From: Vibrio sp. 10N.286.49.B1 | GTDB lineage: Bacteria; Pseudomonadota; Gammaproteobacteria; Enterobacterales; Vibrionaceae | NCBI RefSeq assembly: GCF_002873335.1 | Contig: NZ_MCUW01000015.1 | Coordinates: 1-17,312 of the forward strand | Direction: 5' to 3' | Length of the DNA stretch: 17,312 nucleotides | Part shown: positions 17,173 to 17,312 of the stretch, one piece after another | Numbering within the stretch: the stretch's first letter is position 1 | How the letters are laid out: every line of letters begins with the position of its first letter | The notes under the pieces: model-generated | Told to the model about the DNA's origin: nothing | Databases searched by the model: none | What the model saw: only the letters and a program-made list of their open reading frames with translations | Position numbers and translations under genes: made by a program

Positions 17173-17312
17173 GGAAGAGCGGTTCTATGGCCCTGTGGCC
17201 CTATGGTTTAGGGGAAGAGCAGTTCCTAGTTCCTAGATGGGGTTACTGAATTAGCAGTATTATTTGACAGGTTGAGCATTAAATGTAGTCTAGGACCACA
17301 GGACCACAGGAC
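17173..17312. repeat. Short tandem and inverted repeat cluster
   Basis: Two modules 40 bases apart both begin GGAAGAGC followed by a purine, then GTTC (17173 and 17213). Module 1 contains the tandem GGCCCTGT GGCCCTAT (17189-17204). Module 2 contains GTTCCTA twice in a row (17222-17235). At the window edge, AGGACCAC occurs twice plus AGGAC (17292-17312). The reverse complement of 17290-17305 matches 17189-17204 at 13 of 16 bases, so the ends form an inverted repeat around about 85 bases. The right side is cut by the window. It carries no reading frame of note. Confidence 0.75.

Noticed and set aside
17264..17291. TTGACA on the + strand at 17264 as a promoter pointing out of the window.
   Set aside because: The only -10 at 16 bases (TAGTCT) matches three of six positions, and the hexamer lies inside the repeat element.

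Overview
The window reads as a chromosomal housekeeping stretch from a gammaproteobacterium of the Vibrionaceae, most likely a Vibrio. This rests on protein similarity to Escherichia coli counterparts recalled from memory, on the close 5S/tRNA-Asp match, on the Vibrio-style order pilA-pilB-pilC-pilD-coaE-zapD-yacG, and on moderate GC content. No database search was possible, so the species is not named. There is no phage, transposase, CRISPR array or obvious foreign island.

Layout. Positions 1-310 are the tail of an rRNA operon on the + strand: 5S rRNA, tRNA-Asp(GUC) and a strong terminator. lysC (aspartokinase III) runs toward it on the - strand, ends in its own terminator, and starts behind a lysine riboswitch and a good sigma70-type promoter. 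Diverging from lysC is a PLP-dependent alanine/serine-glyoxylate aminotransferase-family gene. A bidirectional terminator separates it from the - strand group pepA, holC, valS, which is the same order as in E. coli. Diverging from pepA is lptF-lptG, the membrane half of the LPS export ABC transporter. A bidirectional terminator then closes both lptG and a long - strand set: pilA, pilB, pilC, pilD (type IVa pilus), coaE (CoA synthesis), zapD (FtsZ partner), yacG (gyrase inhibitor). The genes in this set are adjacent or 60 nt or less apart with no visible internal terminator, so they look like one transcription unit, probably with internal promoters for the essential genes.

The last 140 bases, upstream of pilA, hold short tandem repeats and an inverted copy of the same repeat, running off the window edge. 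This is the only part that does not look like ordinary conserved chromosome.

Most genes are textbook. The points most worth a second look are: a proposed translational on/off mechanism for the lysC riboswitch, deduced from complementary 7-base segments; the repeat cluster and G-rich tract upstream of pilA; the zero-base junction of pilA and pilB; the coupling of pilus genes to essential genes; and duplicated leader elements before valS. I see no convincing novel multi-gene system.
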